From Streptomyces sp. GESEQ-4 (GTDB lineage: Bacteria; Actinomycetota; Actinomycetes; Streptomycetales; Streptomycetaceae), in NCBI RefSeq assembly GCF_017948455.1, contig NZ_JAFFSU010000008.1:1-64000 (forward strand): 64,000 bases of DNA. Direction: 5' to 3'. Below, one piece after another: positions 51,701-59,426 of this stretch; position 1 is the first letter of the stretch, and each line of letters begins with the position of its first letter. Position numbers and translations under genes: made by a program. Under the pieces are notes generated by a model that did not search any database, was not told the DNA's origin, and saw nothing but the letters and a program-made list of their open reading frames with translations.

Positions 51701-52711
51701 ATGCCCACCGCGTCCGAAGCGACGAGTACCACGGAAACGACGAAAACGGCGTCGACGCGCTCCTCCCGGAACGGGAAGGGGGGCGCCCCGCCCGCCCGCG
51801 GCGCGGAACGGGGCCGCCGCAAGCCGGAGTTCACCTCCCGGCGCGGCCTGCTCATCGCCGCCTTCATGGCCCCGGCCGCGATCTTCGTGGCGGTCTTCAC
51901 GTACTACCCCATGGTCGCCGGCAGTCAGATGGCCTTCCGCCACTGGAATCTGACGGATCTGTCCGACACCTCGTGGGTGGGCCTGCAGAACTTCCGCGAT
52001 GTCTTCGCCGACCCCGCCTGGGGCACCGTGCTCGGCAACACCGCTGTCTGGGTGTTCGGGTCGATCGTGCCCCAACTGGTGATCGGCTTCGCCCTCGCCC
52101 TGTGGCTGCGCCGGAAGTTCCGCTTCCGTGGCCTCTACCAGGCGCTGGTCTTCTTCCCCTGGGCGATCTCCGGATTCCTCATCGGCATCCTGTTCCGCTG
52201 GCTGTTCAACAGCGAGTTCGGCGTCGTCAACGACCTGCTGCAGAAGGCGGGGCTGATCGACGAGCCGGTCGCCTGGCTGGCCGACCCGAAGACGGCGATG
52301 TTCGCCGTCGTGGTCGCCAACGTCTGGTACGGGGTCACCTTCTTCACGATCATGATCCTGGCCGCGTTGCAGTCCATCCCCGAGGAGCTGTACGAGGCGG
52401 CGGCGCTCGACGGCGCCGGCAAGGTGCGCACGCTGTTCCAGATCACGATCCCGTACATCAGGGTCACCCTCGCGCTGACCGTGCTGCTGCGCGTCATCTG
52501 GATCTTCAACTTCCCCGACCTGATCTTCGGGATGACCGGCGGCGGACCCAATAACGAGACGCACATCGTGACCACCTGGATGATCAAGATCACCCAGCAG
52601 GGTGACTACGGCAGGGCCTCCGCGCTCGGCCTGATCGTGGTCGCCACGCTGCTGGTGTTCGCGGTCTTCTTCCTGCTGGCCACGCGCGAGAAGCGAGAGG
52701 TGAAGCCGTGA
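51701..52711 (+). CDS. ABC sugar-type permease, MalF/UgpA class
   Basis: A 336-residue membrane protein; a 45-residue polar leader precedes six helices starting LLIAAFMAPAAIFVAVFTYY. Helices include WGTVLGNTAVWVFGSIVPQL and LYQALVFFPWAISGFLIGIL; the EAA loop is IPEELYEAAALDGAGKVRTL and near the end is GMTGGGPNNETHIVTTWMI. The gene overlaps the second permease by four bases (GTGA, 52708-52711). Confidence 0.88.
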   Translation: MPTASEATSTTETTKTASTRSSRNGKGGAPPARGAERGRRKPEFTSRRGLLIAAFMAPAAIFVAVFTYYPMVAGSQMAFRHWNLTDLSDTSWVGLQNFRDVFADPAWGTVLGNTAVWVFGSIVPQLVIGFALALWLRRKFRFRGLYQALVFFPWAISGFLIGILFRWLFNSEFGVVNDLLQKAGLIDEPVAWLADPKTAMFAVVVANVWYGVTFFTIMILAALQSIPEELYEAAALDGAGKVRTLFQITIPYIRVTLALTVLLRVIWIFNFPDLIFGMTGGGPNNETHIVTTWMIKITQQGDYGRASALGLIVVATLLVFAVFFLLATREKREVKP

Positions 52712-53544
52712 TCGGCAAGGAGTCCACGGCCGGCCGGGCCGCCAAGTTCACCTTCCTGGGGCTGTGGCTGGTCTTCACCGTCTTCCCGCTCTACTGGATC
52801 ACCATCACGTCGCTGAAGGCGCCCGGCGACATCTTCGCCTTCCCGATCGCCTACTGGCCCGAGCACTTCTCGCTGGAGAACTACAACGGGCTGTTCGGCA
52901 AGGCCGACTTCGGCGTCTACCTCACCAACAGCCTCATCGTCGCGACCATCGCGGGCGCGGTGGCCACGGTGATCTCGATGCTGTCGGCGTACGTGCTCGC
53001 CCGCTTCGAGTTCCGTACCAAGTCAGCGCTGTTGATGGCCGCGTTGGTCACCCAGATGATCCCGACCTTCATCGCGCTGGGACCGCTGTACCTGCTGATG
53101 ACCGACCTCCAGCTGGTCGACAACCGGCTCGGGCTGATCCTCGTCTACATCGCCGTCTGCATCCCGTTCTGCACGGTGATGCTGCGCGGGTTCTTCGAGA
53201 ACATCCCGGACGCGCTGGAGGAGGCCGCCATGATCGACGGTCTGTCCCGGTTCGGGGCGCTGTTCCGGGTGTTGCTGCCGGTGATGCGTCCCGGGATCGT
53301 GGCCGCGTTCATCTTCAACTTCGTCAACTGCTGGAACGAGCTGTTCCTGTCGGTGACGCTGATGAACAGCGACAGCAACAAGACCGTCCCCACGGCCCTG
53401 AACGGGTTCATCTCCAGCTTCAACATCGACTGGGGCTCGATGTCCGCGGCGGCGGTCCTCACCATCCTGCCCACGATGGTGCTGTTCGCCTTCGCCAGCC
53501 GCCACATCGTCCAGGGGCTCACCGCCGGCGCGGTGAAGGGCTGA
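52708..53544 (+). CDS. ABC sugar-type permease, MalG/UgpE class
   Basis: Start GTG 52708; 278 residues, six helices. Features: LWLVFTVFPLYWITITSLKA, YLTNSLIVATIAGAVATVIS, MLSAYVLARFEFRTKSALLM, the EAA loop IPDALEEAAMIDGLSRFGAL and FNFVNCWNELFLSVTLMNS. No ATPase gene follows; in streptomycetes such importers commonly share the MsiK ATPase encoded elsewhere (established for sugar importers). A hairpin terminator lies seven bases after the stop. Confidence 0.88.
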   Translation: MIGKESTAGRAAKFTFLGLWLVFTVFPLYWITITSLKAPGDIFAFPIAYWPEHFSLENYNGLFGKADFGVYLTNSLIVATIAGAVATVISMLSAYVLARFEFRTKSALLMAALVTQMIPTFIALGPLYLLMTDLQLVDNRLGLILVYIAVCIPFCTVMLRGFFENIPDALEEAAMIDGLSRFGALFRVLLPVMRPGIVAAFIFNFVNCWNELFLSVTLMNSDSNKTVPTALNGFISSFNIDWGSMSAAAVLTILPTMVLFAFASRHIVQGLTAGAVKG

Positions 53545-53550
53545 GGGACC

Positions 53551-53575
53551 GCGCCCCGCCCGCGAGGCGGGGCGC
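53551..53575. terminator. hairpin terminator between convergent units
   Basis: gcgccccgcc (53551-53560) and ggcggggcgc (53566-53575) form a perfect 10-bp stem with a 5-base loop, between the permease stop (53544, +) and the chitinase stop (53596, -). Confidence 0.8.
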
Positions 53576-53595
53576 GATCCCGACGGGGGCGGGCG

Positions 53596-54321
53596 TCAGC
53601 AGCTGAGGTTGCCGCCCGGGTCCACGCCCAGGATCTGCGTGAACTGCTGGTACTTGTCGATGCGGCTCTGTACCTGCGACGGGTTTCCGCCGTTGCACTC
53701 CAGACTGCCGTTGATGCTGCGGATGGTCTCGCCGAATCCGGCGCTGTTGACCATGGCGTTGTGCGGTGTCATGGTCCCGGGCCCGGTCTGCGTGTTCCAG
53801 TACCAGAGCCCGGTCTTCCAGGACACGGCGGAGTCGTTCTGCACCAGGTCGGGGTTGTTGAGTAGATCGATGCCCAAGGCGTCGCCCGCCGCCTTGTAGT
53901 TGAAGTTCCAGCTGAGCTGGATCGGACCACGGCCGTAGTACTTGTCGTGGCCCGCGGGGCAGCCGTACGGCTGGCTCGTGTCGCAGTAGTGCGGGTAGTT
54001 CGCCTCGTTCTGCTCGACGATGTGGACCAGGCCGCCCGTCTCATGGCTGACGTTCGCCAGGAAGGCCGCGGCCTCTTGCTTGCGCACGGTGTCGCTGCCG
54101 GTCGTGGTGAAACCGGGGTACGCGCTCAGCGCGGCCGTGAGACCGCTGTACGTGTAGAAGGAGTTCCGGTTCGGGAACATCTGGTCGAACTGGCTTTCAC
54201 TGACGACGAAATCGGCGGCTGCCGTCGTCTTCTGCGCCAGGGCCTGCGGGGCGAGGGTCGCGAAGGAGAGCAGGGTTGCCGCACCGGTCGCGGTCAGCAG
54301 CCCGAGCGTACGTCGACGCAT
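53596..54321 (-). CDS. secreted GH19 chitinase
   Basis: A 241-residue single-domain enzyme with a Sec-type signal (RRRTLGLLTATGAATLLSF) ending near LAPQALA. The GH19 catalytic domain has FLANVSHETGGLVHIVEQNE with the acid Glu94 and the base Glu103, then CPAGHDKYYGRGPIQLSWNF and LYWNTQTGPG-like text, ending ILGVDPGGNLSC. No chitin-binding domain is present, as in small Streptomyces GH19 enzymes such as ChiG. It hydrolyses chitin outside the cell. It follows the LPMO gene by 51 bases on the same strand, suggesting one transcript. Confidence 0.93.
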   Translation of the reverse strand: MRRRTLGLLTATGAATLLSFATLAPQALAQKTTAAADFVVSESQFDQMFPNRNSFYTYSGLTAALSAYPGFTTTGSDTVRKQEAAAFLANVSHETGGLVHIVEQNEANYPHYCDTSQPYGCPAGHDKYYGRGPIQLSWNFNYKAAGDALGIDLLNNPDLVQNDSAVSWKTGLWYWNTQTGPGTMTPHNAMVNSAGFGETIRSINGSLECNGGNPSQVQSRIDKYQQFTQILGVDPGGNLSC

Positions 54322-54372
54322 GGGGACATCACTCCATGGATCAGGGTGCGAGAGAGCGGGTGAACTGCCGCT

Positions 54373-54891
54373 TCAGCTGCCGACGTTGACGTCGATGCAG
54401 GCGTAGAAGGCGTTGGAGGTGTCCGCGATGTTCCAGACGGCGAGCACCTTCTGCGGGCCGGTCAGGCCGCCGAAGTTCACCTGGTGGGTGACCGTCGCGC
54501 CGGGCTGGGCGCCGTTGTCGTTGAACTCGGCGATCTTCTGTCCGCCGGCGAAGTACTGCCAGGTGCTGGTGGAGTGACGGGCCGTCAGGTTCCACTGGAA
54601 CTCGGTGGTGCCGCTCACCGGAGTGACCTTCCAGCCCTTGGCGTCGTCGTCGAGCTCGGCGAAGCGGGAGTTGCCGCCGCTGCAGCTGGTCAGCCCCTTC
54701 GGGCCTTCGACGCTCTGCGGCTCGTAGGTGATGTCGCCGCAGCTGACCGTCCCGGCGGCACACTGTGCCTGCCTGCTGGGCGGGTTGGAGATGTAGCCGT
54801 GTGCGCTCGCGGAGGACGCGGGCAGGCTCACGGCGATCACCGGGGCGAGCGCCGCGCCGATGAGCAGGGCCGTCTTCTTCCTTGCGTGCAT
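54373..54891 (-). CDS. secreted AA10 lytic polysaccharide monooxygenase (chitin-type)
   Basis: ATG 54891 follows aaggagag; 172 residues. A signal peptide is cleaved after PASSASA to expose His31, the N-terminal copper ligand (HGYISNPPSRQAQCAAG). The second copper ligand is His106 in WNLTARHSTSTWQYFAGGQK; VLAVWNIADTSNAFYACIDV closes the AA10 domain with a Phe near the axial copper site. No carbohydrate-binding module is attached. It oxidatively cuts crystalline chitin and helps the GH19 chitinase encoded just downstream. A DasR-like box lies about 105 bases upstream. Confidence 0.94.
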   Translation of the reverse strand: MHARKKTALLIGAALAPVIAVSLPASSASAHGYISNPPSRQAQCAAGTVSCGDITYEPQSVEGPKGLTSCSGGNSRFAELDDDAKGWKVTPVSGTTEFQWNLTARHSTSTWQYFAGGQKIAEFNDNGAQPGATVTHQVNFGGLTGPQKVLAVWNIADTSNAFYACIDVNVGS

Positions 54892-54995
54892 GTTCTCTCC
54901 TTCACTGGAAGCCGTTCCGCGGATGTGCGGGGGTGTGGGGACCCCGGTACGGCGGGTCGGCTTCTCATGGGTGGGGGACCAGGAATGCGAAGGGC

Positions 54996-55010
54996 TTGGC
55001 CTAGACCATA
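54996..55010. promoter_or_regulatory. DasR-type operator (dre) upstream of LPMO-chitinase
   Basis: TTGGCCTAGACCATA contains TGGCCTAGACCA (54997-55008), one base from the palindromic core TGGTCTAGACCA of DasR-responsive elements. DasR is the GntR-family repressor of N-acetylglucosamine and chitin genes in streptomycetes. Its place before two chitin-degrading genes supports the assignment. Confidence 0.75.
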
Positions 55011-55037
55011 CCGGCGGGCGTGGACGCGTCAAGAGTG

Positions 55038-55052
55038 TTCCGTGAGACGGAA
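55038..55052. promoter_or_regulatory. inverted repeat TTCCGT-gag-ACGGAA
   Basis: A perfect 6-bp inverted repeat with a 3-base spacer, 15 bases before promoter module P1. The half-site TTCCGT recurs in both P1 (55077-55082) and P2 (56075-56080), so a regulator may bind all three. Confidence 0.5.
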
Positions 55053-55066
55053 GTTGAAGGCGGGCT

Positions 55067-55135
55067 GGCGCTGATGTTCCGTCGGGATGGCGCCGCGGTA
55101 CAAGGTGCGCCGCGTCGGTCTCCCTAGGGTGAGCG
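55067..55135 (+). promoter_or_regulatory. promoter module P1 (MpaB-family gene)
   Basis: ggcgctgatgttccgtc (55067-55083) and cctagggtgagcg (55123-55135), the latter containing a plausible -10 (TAGGGT, 55125-55130), 38 bases before the TTG start at 55173. The same two blocks with the same 56-base offset occur before phzD (P2). Confidence 0.65.
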
Positions 55136-55172
55136 TCACGCCCCGAAGGCCGCGCCCTGGGAGGAACCGACG

Positions 55173-56072
55173 TTGCGCCGTGGGTACAAGTGGCTGGACC
55201 GCGAACTGGCCCGGATGGATCCGGAGACCGAGTGGGAGAGGATGATCTCGCTCTACGTCAACCACCGGGTTCCCGAGTTCGCCCTGGCGATGATGATCTA
55301 TCCGGGCACCATGCACATGATGCAGCCGGGCATCGCGGCAGCCACGCTGGACCACACGGGAAAGCTGGCGACCAAGCCGCACCGGCGTTTCCAGGACGGC
55401 AACGACTTCCTCGTGGCCTGGATGGTCGACGGGGTCTCCAGCGAGGTGGGCCGCAAAGCCGCCGAGCGGCTGAATCGCATCCATATGGCCGTCGCCAGAA
55501 GGACCCCGCATTTGCCCGGCAATTTCGACGACGTCGACGACTACGTCTACGCGTTGGTCCTGCTGGCCACCTTCGCCCACCGGCACCAGACCTCGCTGGG
55601 CCTGCCCGGAATGCCCGAGCACATGAAACGCGCCTGGCACCACTGGGCGCAGGCCGTCTTCCGCCTCCTGGAACGCGAATCCGGTCCTCTGGCCGGGGAG
55701 GCATTCCCCGAGGACTGGAACGCGATGGAGGAATTCGCCCGCAGCTTCGACTCCCGGCCGTTCGAACCGACCGAGTCCGGTCACCGTGTCGCCACCGCGA
55801 TGATGTATTTCTTCGCCGAGCGCTGGTTCCCGGCACCCCTCCGTGCCTTCGGTCGTGATCTGACCCGCTACCTCGCCGGAGAGCGAGTCTGCCGTCTGCA
55901 CCGGATCGGCTGGATCAGCCCTGGCCGCGAGCGATTCATCCGCCTGTTTCTCAGGATCCTGTTCCACGCCCAACGCGTGCTTCCCGATGCCCGCACACCG
56001 CTGACCGAGCGTCTCCGACGGACCCGGCGCACCAACGCCCAACTCAAGGAGCTGGAGTCGGCGAGGCGCTGA
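55173..56072 (+). CDS. MpaB/DUF2236-family putative oxygenase
   Basis: A TTG start at 55173 follows a ggaggaa ribosome site; 299 residues, no ATG upstream. The family features are RVPEFALAMMIYPGTMHMMQ, PHRRFQDGNDFLVAWMVDGV, AAERLNRIHMAVARRTPHLP and DDYVYALVLLATFAHRHQTS, an all-helical fold related to latex-clearing heme oxygenase and the fungal MpaB. Such proteins may bind heme and cleave or oxidise hydrophobic substrates. It shares a duplicated promoter module with phzD 90 bases downstream of its stop, so it is probably co-regulated with, and perhaps a tailoring enzyme for, the phenazine product. Confidence 0.75.
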   Translation: MRRGYKWLDRELARMDPETEWERMISLYVNHRVPEFALAMMIYPGTMHMMQPGIAAATLDHTGKLATKPHRRFQDGNDFLVAWMVDGVSSEVGRKAAERLNRIHMAVARRTPHLPGNFDDVDDYVYALVLLATFAHRHQTSLGLPGMPEHMKRAWHHWAQAVFRLLERESGPLAGEAFPEDWNAMEEFARSFDSRPFEPTESGHRVATAMMYFFAERWFPAPLRAFGRDLTRYLAGERVCRLHRIGWISPGRERFIRLFLRILFHAQRVLPDARTPLTERLRRTRRTNAQLKELESARR

Positions 56073-56133
56073 TGTTCCGTCAGCGTGTCGCTGAGATTCA
56101 ATCGGCTCTGTACGGATCTTCCTAGGGTGAGCG
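56065..56133 (+). promoter_or_regulatory. promoter module P2 (phz operon)
   Basis: ggcgctgatgttccgtc (56065-56081, overlapping the end of the MpaB-type gene) and cctagggtgagcg (56121-56133), with a -10 candidate TAGGGT at 56123-56128, about 30 bases before the phzD start. Both blocks are identical to P1 and equally spaced. Confidence 0.65.
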
Positions 56134-56162
56134 GAGAAACGCCGCACAACTTGGGGTGTCCC

Positions 56163-56786
56163 ATGGCAGGTATTCCGGCCATCGAGCCATATCCGTTTCC
56201 GACGTCCGCGGATATGCCGCACAACGTGGCCGCCTGGACTGTCGATCCGCGGCGCAGCGCTCTGTTGATACACGACATGCAGCAGTTCTTCCTGCGCCCT
56301 TTACCTGAATCCATGGCCGCACAACTCGTACGGAACACGGTCTCGGTGCGGGACCGGTGCCGGGAGCTGGGCATGCCGGTGGCGTACACGATGCAGCCCG
56401 GTGGCATGAACTCACGCGAACGCGGTCTGCTGGCCGACTTCTGGGGCGCCGGAATGGAGGCCGTACCGGCCCATCGCGACGTGCCCGAACCACTCGCCCC
56501 CGGCCCGCAGGACGCGGTGTTCACGAAGTGGCGGTACAGCGCGTTCTTCCGTACCGATCTGCTGCCCTGGCTGCGTCGGCACGGTGCCGATCAGCTTGTC
56601 ATCTGCGGTGTGTACGTCCACGTGGGCGTCCTGGTCAGCGCGGTCGACGCGTTCAGCAACGACATCCAGCCGTTCCTCGTGGCCGACGCGACCGCCGGCT
56701 TCTCGGCCGGGGACCACCGACGCGCCATGGAGTACGCGGCGCGGCACTGCTCCGTCGTGGGCACGAGGGCACAGGTCCTGCCGTGA
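56163..56786 (+). CDS. phzD: PhzD, isochorismatase of phenazine biosynthesis
   Basis: Start ATG 56163; exactly 207 residues, the length of PhzD. It begins MAGIPAIEPYPFPTSADMPH; Asp38 in LLIHDMQQFFLRPLPES and Lys122 in FTKWRYSAFFRTDLLPWLRR are the catalytic residues at their standard numbers. GVYVHVGVLVSAVDAFSNDI and QPFLVADATAGFSAGDHRRA are near-identical to known PhzD. As in PhzD, the Cys of amidase-type relatives is replaced (V at the VYVHVG loop). It hydrolyses 2-amino-2-deoxyisochorismate to trans-2,3-dihydro-3-hydroxyanthranilate and pyruvate. It overlaps phzE by four bases (GTGA). Confidence 0.96.
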   Translation: MAGIPAIEPYPFPTSADMPHNVAAWTVDPRRSALLIHDMQQFFLRPLPESMAAQLVRNTVSVRDRCRELGMPVAYTMQPGGMNSRERGLLADFWGAGMEAVPAHRDVPEPLAPGPQDAVFTKWRYSAFFRTDLLPWLRRHGADQLVICGVYVHVGVLVSAVDAFSNDIQPFLVADATAGFSAGDHRRAMEYAARHCSVVGTRAQVLP

Positions 56787-58882
56787 CCGGCGCCTCGGAC
56801 CTTCTCGCCCGGGTGCTGGCGCCGGATCCGCCCCCGTTCGCGCTGCTGCACCGTCCGGACCGGACCGGTCCGCACCGGCTCGAGGTGCTGACGGGTGAGT
56901 TGTACGAGCCGGAGACGCTTGCCGGCATCCCGGTCGCCGAGGACTGCGACGAGCCGGGGCACCAGGTCCTCGCCGTCATTCCCTACCGGCAACTCGGTGA
57001 ACGCGGCCTCGCGTGCGTCGACGACGGGGCGCCGCTGACCGCGATGCGGATCACCGAGCAGGCGGTGGTGCCGCTGTCCGACGTGCTCGGTCTCATCCCG
57101 CAGACGCCCGTCCGACTCCGGGACGGTCACTTCGACATCGACGACGAGACCTACGCCCGGACGGTCGGACAGATCGTCACCGACGAGATCGGCCGGGGTG
57201 CGGGGTCCAACTTCGTGATCAGACGATCGTTCGTCGGGCACCTCACCGACGACCGTGTCACCGCGGCACGCACCGTCTTCCGGCGGCTGTGCGAGCAGGA
57301 GTCCGGCGCGTACTGGACGTTCCTCATCCACACCGGAACACGCACCTTCGTCGGCGCCACACCGGAACGCCACGTCAGCCTGCACCACGGCAACGCGGTG
57401 ATGAACCCGATCAGCGGCACGTACCGCTATCCCGCCGGCGGCCCCAGCCTGGCCGGACTGATGGAGTTCCTCGACAGTGACAAGGAATCCGACGAGCTGC
57501 ACATGGTGCTCGACGAGGAACTGAAGATGATGGCCCGCATCTGTGACGGCGGTGGCCGGGTCGCGGGCCCACGGCTCAAGGAGATGGCGCGGCTCGCGCA
57601 CACCGAGTACCTCATCACCGGCCGATCCCACCGGCGTCCGCTGGACATCCTGGCGGAGACGATGTTCGCGCCCACGGTGACCGGCAGCCCGCTGGCCAGC
57701 GCCTGCCGGGTGATCGCCCGGTACGAGCCGACCGGACGCGGCTACTACGGCGGGGTCGCCGCGCTGATCGGCCGGGACGGCCAGGGCGGTCCCAGCCTCG
57801 ACTCGGCCATCCTGATCCGCACGGCCGATCTCGACCCGACGGGCCGCGTCGAGATCGGCGTCGGCGCGACGCTGGTACGGCACTCGGATCCGGCAGCCGA
57901 GGCGGCGGAGACCCACGCAAAGGCAGCGACCCTGCTGCGCGCCATGCACCCCGACCCGCCGGCCCCGCATCCCGTCGTGCGAGCAGCACGCGGCCCCCTC
58001 GGGGAGTATCCCGTCCGACGAGCAGCACCTGGCCCGCTCGTCGAGCATCCCGTCGTATCGGCAGCGCCCGGCCCGCTCGGCCCACCCGATCGGCTCGGGG
58101 AGCATCCCGTCGCATCGGCAGCACCTGGCCCGCTCGGGGGGCAGCCCGTCGTGCGAGCGGCGCCCGGCCCGCTCGGCGAGCAGCCCGTCGTGCGAGCAGC
58201 ACTCGATCGCCGTAGACGCGGTCTCGCCGGGTTCTGGCTCGGCGAGGGACACGCACCCTCGGCACTCGCGCCCGGTTCGCCCCCGCGCAGGGTCCTGGTG
58301 GTGGACGCCGAGGACATGTTCACCGCGATGATCGCCTCGCAACTCCGGTCGCTGGGCCTGACGGTGACCGTCCGGGGCTGGGACGAACCGTATGAGTGGG
58401 ACGCGGACGACCTCGTCGTGATGGGTCCCGGGCCGGGCGATCCCCGAGACGCCGACGATCGCAGAATGTCGCACGTCCGCCGGGCGATCGGCATGCTGCT
58501 GGCCCAGCGGAAGCCGTTCCTCGCCGTGTGCCTGAGCCACCAGGTACTCAGCCTGGTCCTCGGCCTGGACACGCGCCGCCGCGCCGAGCCCCACCAGGGC
58601 ACGCAACGCGAGATCGAGCTGTTCGGCGAGAAAGAAACGGTCGGGTTCTACAACACGTTCTGCGCGCACAGCGACGCCGACAAGCTCGACGTTCCCGGCG
58701 TCGGCCTGGTGGAGATCAGCCGCGACATCGACACCGGCGAGGTCCACGCACTCCGCGGACCTCACTTCGCCTCCCTGCAGTTCCATGCCGAGTCGGTGCT
58801 GACCCGCAACGGCCCCGCCATTCTCGCCGCGCGCATCGAAGAGGTGCTGCGCCCGGCCGATCCGGCTCCCTCCGCCCTCTGA
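56783..58882 (+). CDS. phzE: PhzE, aminodeoxyisochorismate synthase
   Basis: Start GTG 56783 overlaps phzD; 699 residues, longer than usual PhzE (about 630). The N-terminal chorismate-utilising domain (about 90-385) has GSNFVIRRSFVGHLTDDRVT, TFVGATPERHVSLHHGNAVM, NPISGTYRYPAGGPSLAGLM, DEELKMMARICDGGG and FAPTVTGSPLASACRVIARY. The C-terminal glutamine amidotransferase (about 500-690) has VVMGPGPGDPRDADDRR, the nucleophile Cys in FLAVCLSHQVLSLVLGLD and the His-Glu pair in ASLQFHAESVLTRNGPA. The extra length is a repeat-rich linker at residues 396-474 (see the repeat). It makes 2-amino-2-deoxyisochorismate from chorismate and glutamine-derived ammonia. Confidence 0.95.
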   Translation: MTGASDLLARVLAPDPPPFALLHRPDRTGPHRLEVLTGELYEPETLAGIPVAEDCDEPGHQVLAVIPYRQLGERGLACVDDGAPLTAMRITEQAVVPLSDVLGLIPQTPVRLRDGHFDIDDETYARTVGQIVTDEIGRGAGSNFVIRRSFVGHLTDDRVTAARTVFRRLCEQESGAYWTFLIHTGTRTFVGATPERHVSLHHGNAVMNPISGTYRYPAGGPSLAGLMEFLDSDKESDELHMVLDEELKMMARICDGGGRVAGPRLKEMARLAHTEYLITGRSHRRPLDILAETMFAPTVTGSPLASACRVIARYEPTGRGYYGGVAALIGRDGQGGPSLDSAILIRTADLDPTGRVEIGVGATLVRHSDPAAEAAETHAKAATLLRAMHPDPPAPHPVVRAARGPLGEYPVRRAAPGPLVEHPVVSAAPGPLGPPDRLGEHPVASAAPGPLGGQPVVRAAPGPLGEQPVVRAALDRRRRGLAGFWLGEGHAPSALAPGSPPRRVLVVDAEDMFTAMIASQLRSLGLTVTVRGWDEPYEWDADDLVVMGPGPGDPRDADDRRMSHVRRAIGMLLAQRKPFLAVCLSHQVLSLVLGLDTRRRAEPHQGTQREIELFGEKETVGFYNTFCAHSDADKLDVPGVGLVEISRDIDTGEVHALRGPHFASLQFHAESVLTRNGPAILAARIEEVLRPADPAPSAL
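57968..58204 (+). repeat. phzE: 39-bp minisatellite in the phzE linker
   Basis: About five and a half in-frame copies of a 13-codon unit, consensus HPVVRAAPGPLGE, with units starting H, Y, H, H, Q and Q; the third has a six-residue insertion (PPDRLG). All are multiples of three, so the reading frame is kept. It lies between the synthase and amidotransferase domains and forms a flexible Pro/Ala/Gly linker. Confidence 0.9.
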
Positions 58883-58916
58883 CATACACCGAACCCGACG
58901 ACCGAGGAGATCGACC

Positions 58917-59426
58917 GTGACACCGGAGACCACGTCCCAGCGATGGGACCGCGACGCCGAACTCCGCCGTACGAACCGGGCCACCGTGGAGCGGTACCTG
59001 GCCATGACGGAAGGCCCGGCAAGGCTCCGACGCCACCACCTCTTCACCGAAGACGCGGTCGGGGGTCTGTGGACGACCGACACCGGACAACCGGCGGCGG
59101 TCGCGGGGAAGCAGAACCTGTACCGGATGGCCGCGTGGTCGCTGGAATGCTTCCCCGACTGGCGGTGGACCAACATCGAGATCCACGAGACCCAGGATCC
59201 GAACCGGATCTGGGTCGAGTGCGACGGAGAAGGACAGATCCTGTTCCCCGACTATCCCCCCGGCATCTACCGCAACCACTTCATCCACTCCTTCCGCCTC
59301 GACAACGGGCTGATCACGGAGATCCGGGAGTTCATGAACCCGTGTGAGCAGATGCGGGCCCTCGGTATCGAGGTGCCGGTCGTCAAGCGAGGCGGAATTC
59401 CCATGGATGACGGGGCATTGAAATGA
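58917..59426 (+). CDS. phzB: PhzB/PhzA-type SnoaL-fold protein
   Basis: Start GTG 58917 behind a gaggaga ribosome site; 169 residues. It reads RWDRDAELRRTNRATVERYL, then HHLFTEDAVGGLWTTDTGQP, FPDWRWTNIEIHETQDPNRI, GEGQILFPDYPPGIYRNHFI and EIREFMNPCEQMRALGIEVP, closely following PhzA/B. These are ketosteroid-isomerase-like dimers that bind two aminoketone molecules and catalyse their condensation into the tricyclic phenazine core. Only one copy is present, as in most non-Pseudomonas clusters. Its stop overlaps the flavoprotein start (ATGA, 59423-59426). Confidence 0.94.
   Translation: MTPETTSQRWDRDAELRRTNRATVERYLAMTEGPARLRRHHLFTEDAVGGLWTTDTGQPAAVAGKQNLYRMAAWSLECFPDWRWTNIEIHETQDPNRIWVECDGEGQILFPDYPPGIYRNHFIHSFRLDNGLITEIREFMNPCEQMRALGIEVPVVKRGGIPMDDGALK

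Noticed and set aside
57968..58204. CRISPR-like appearance of the repeated block in phzE
   Set aside because: Units are adjacent, imperfect, in frame and without unique spacers; it is a coding minisatellite. No CRISPR array was seen in the window.
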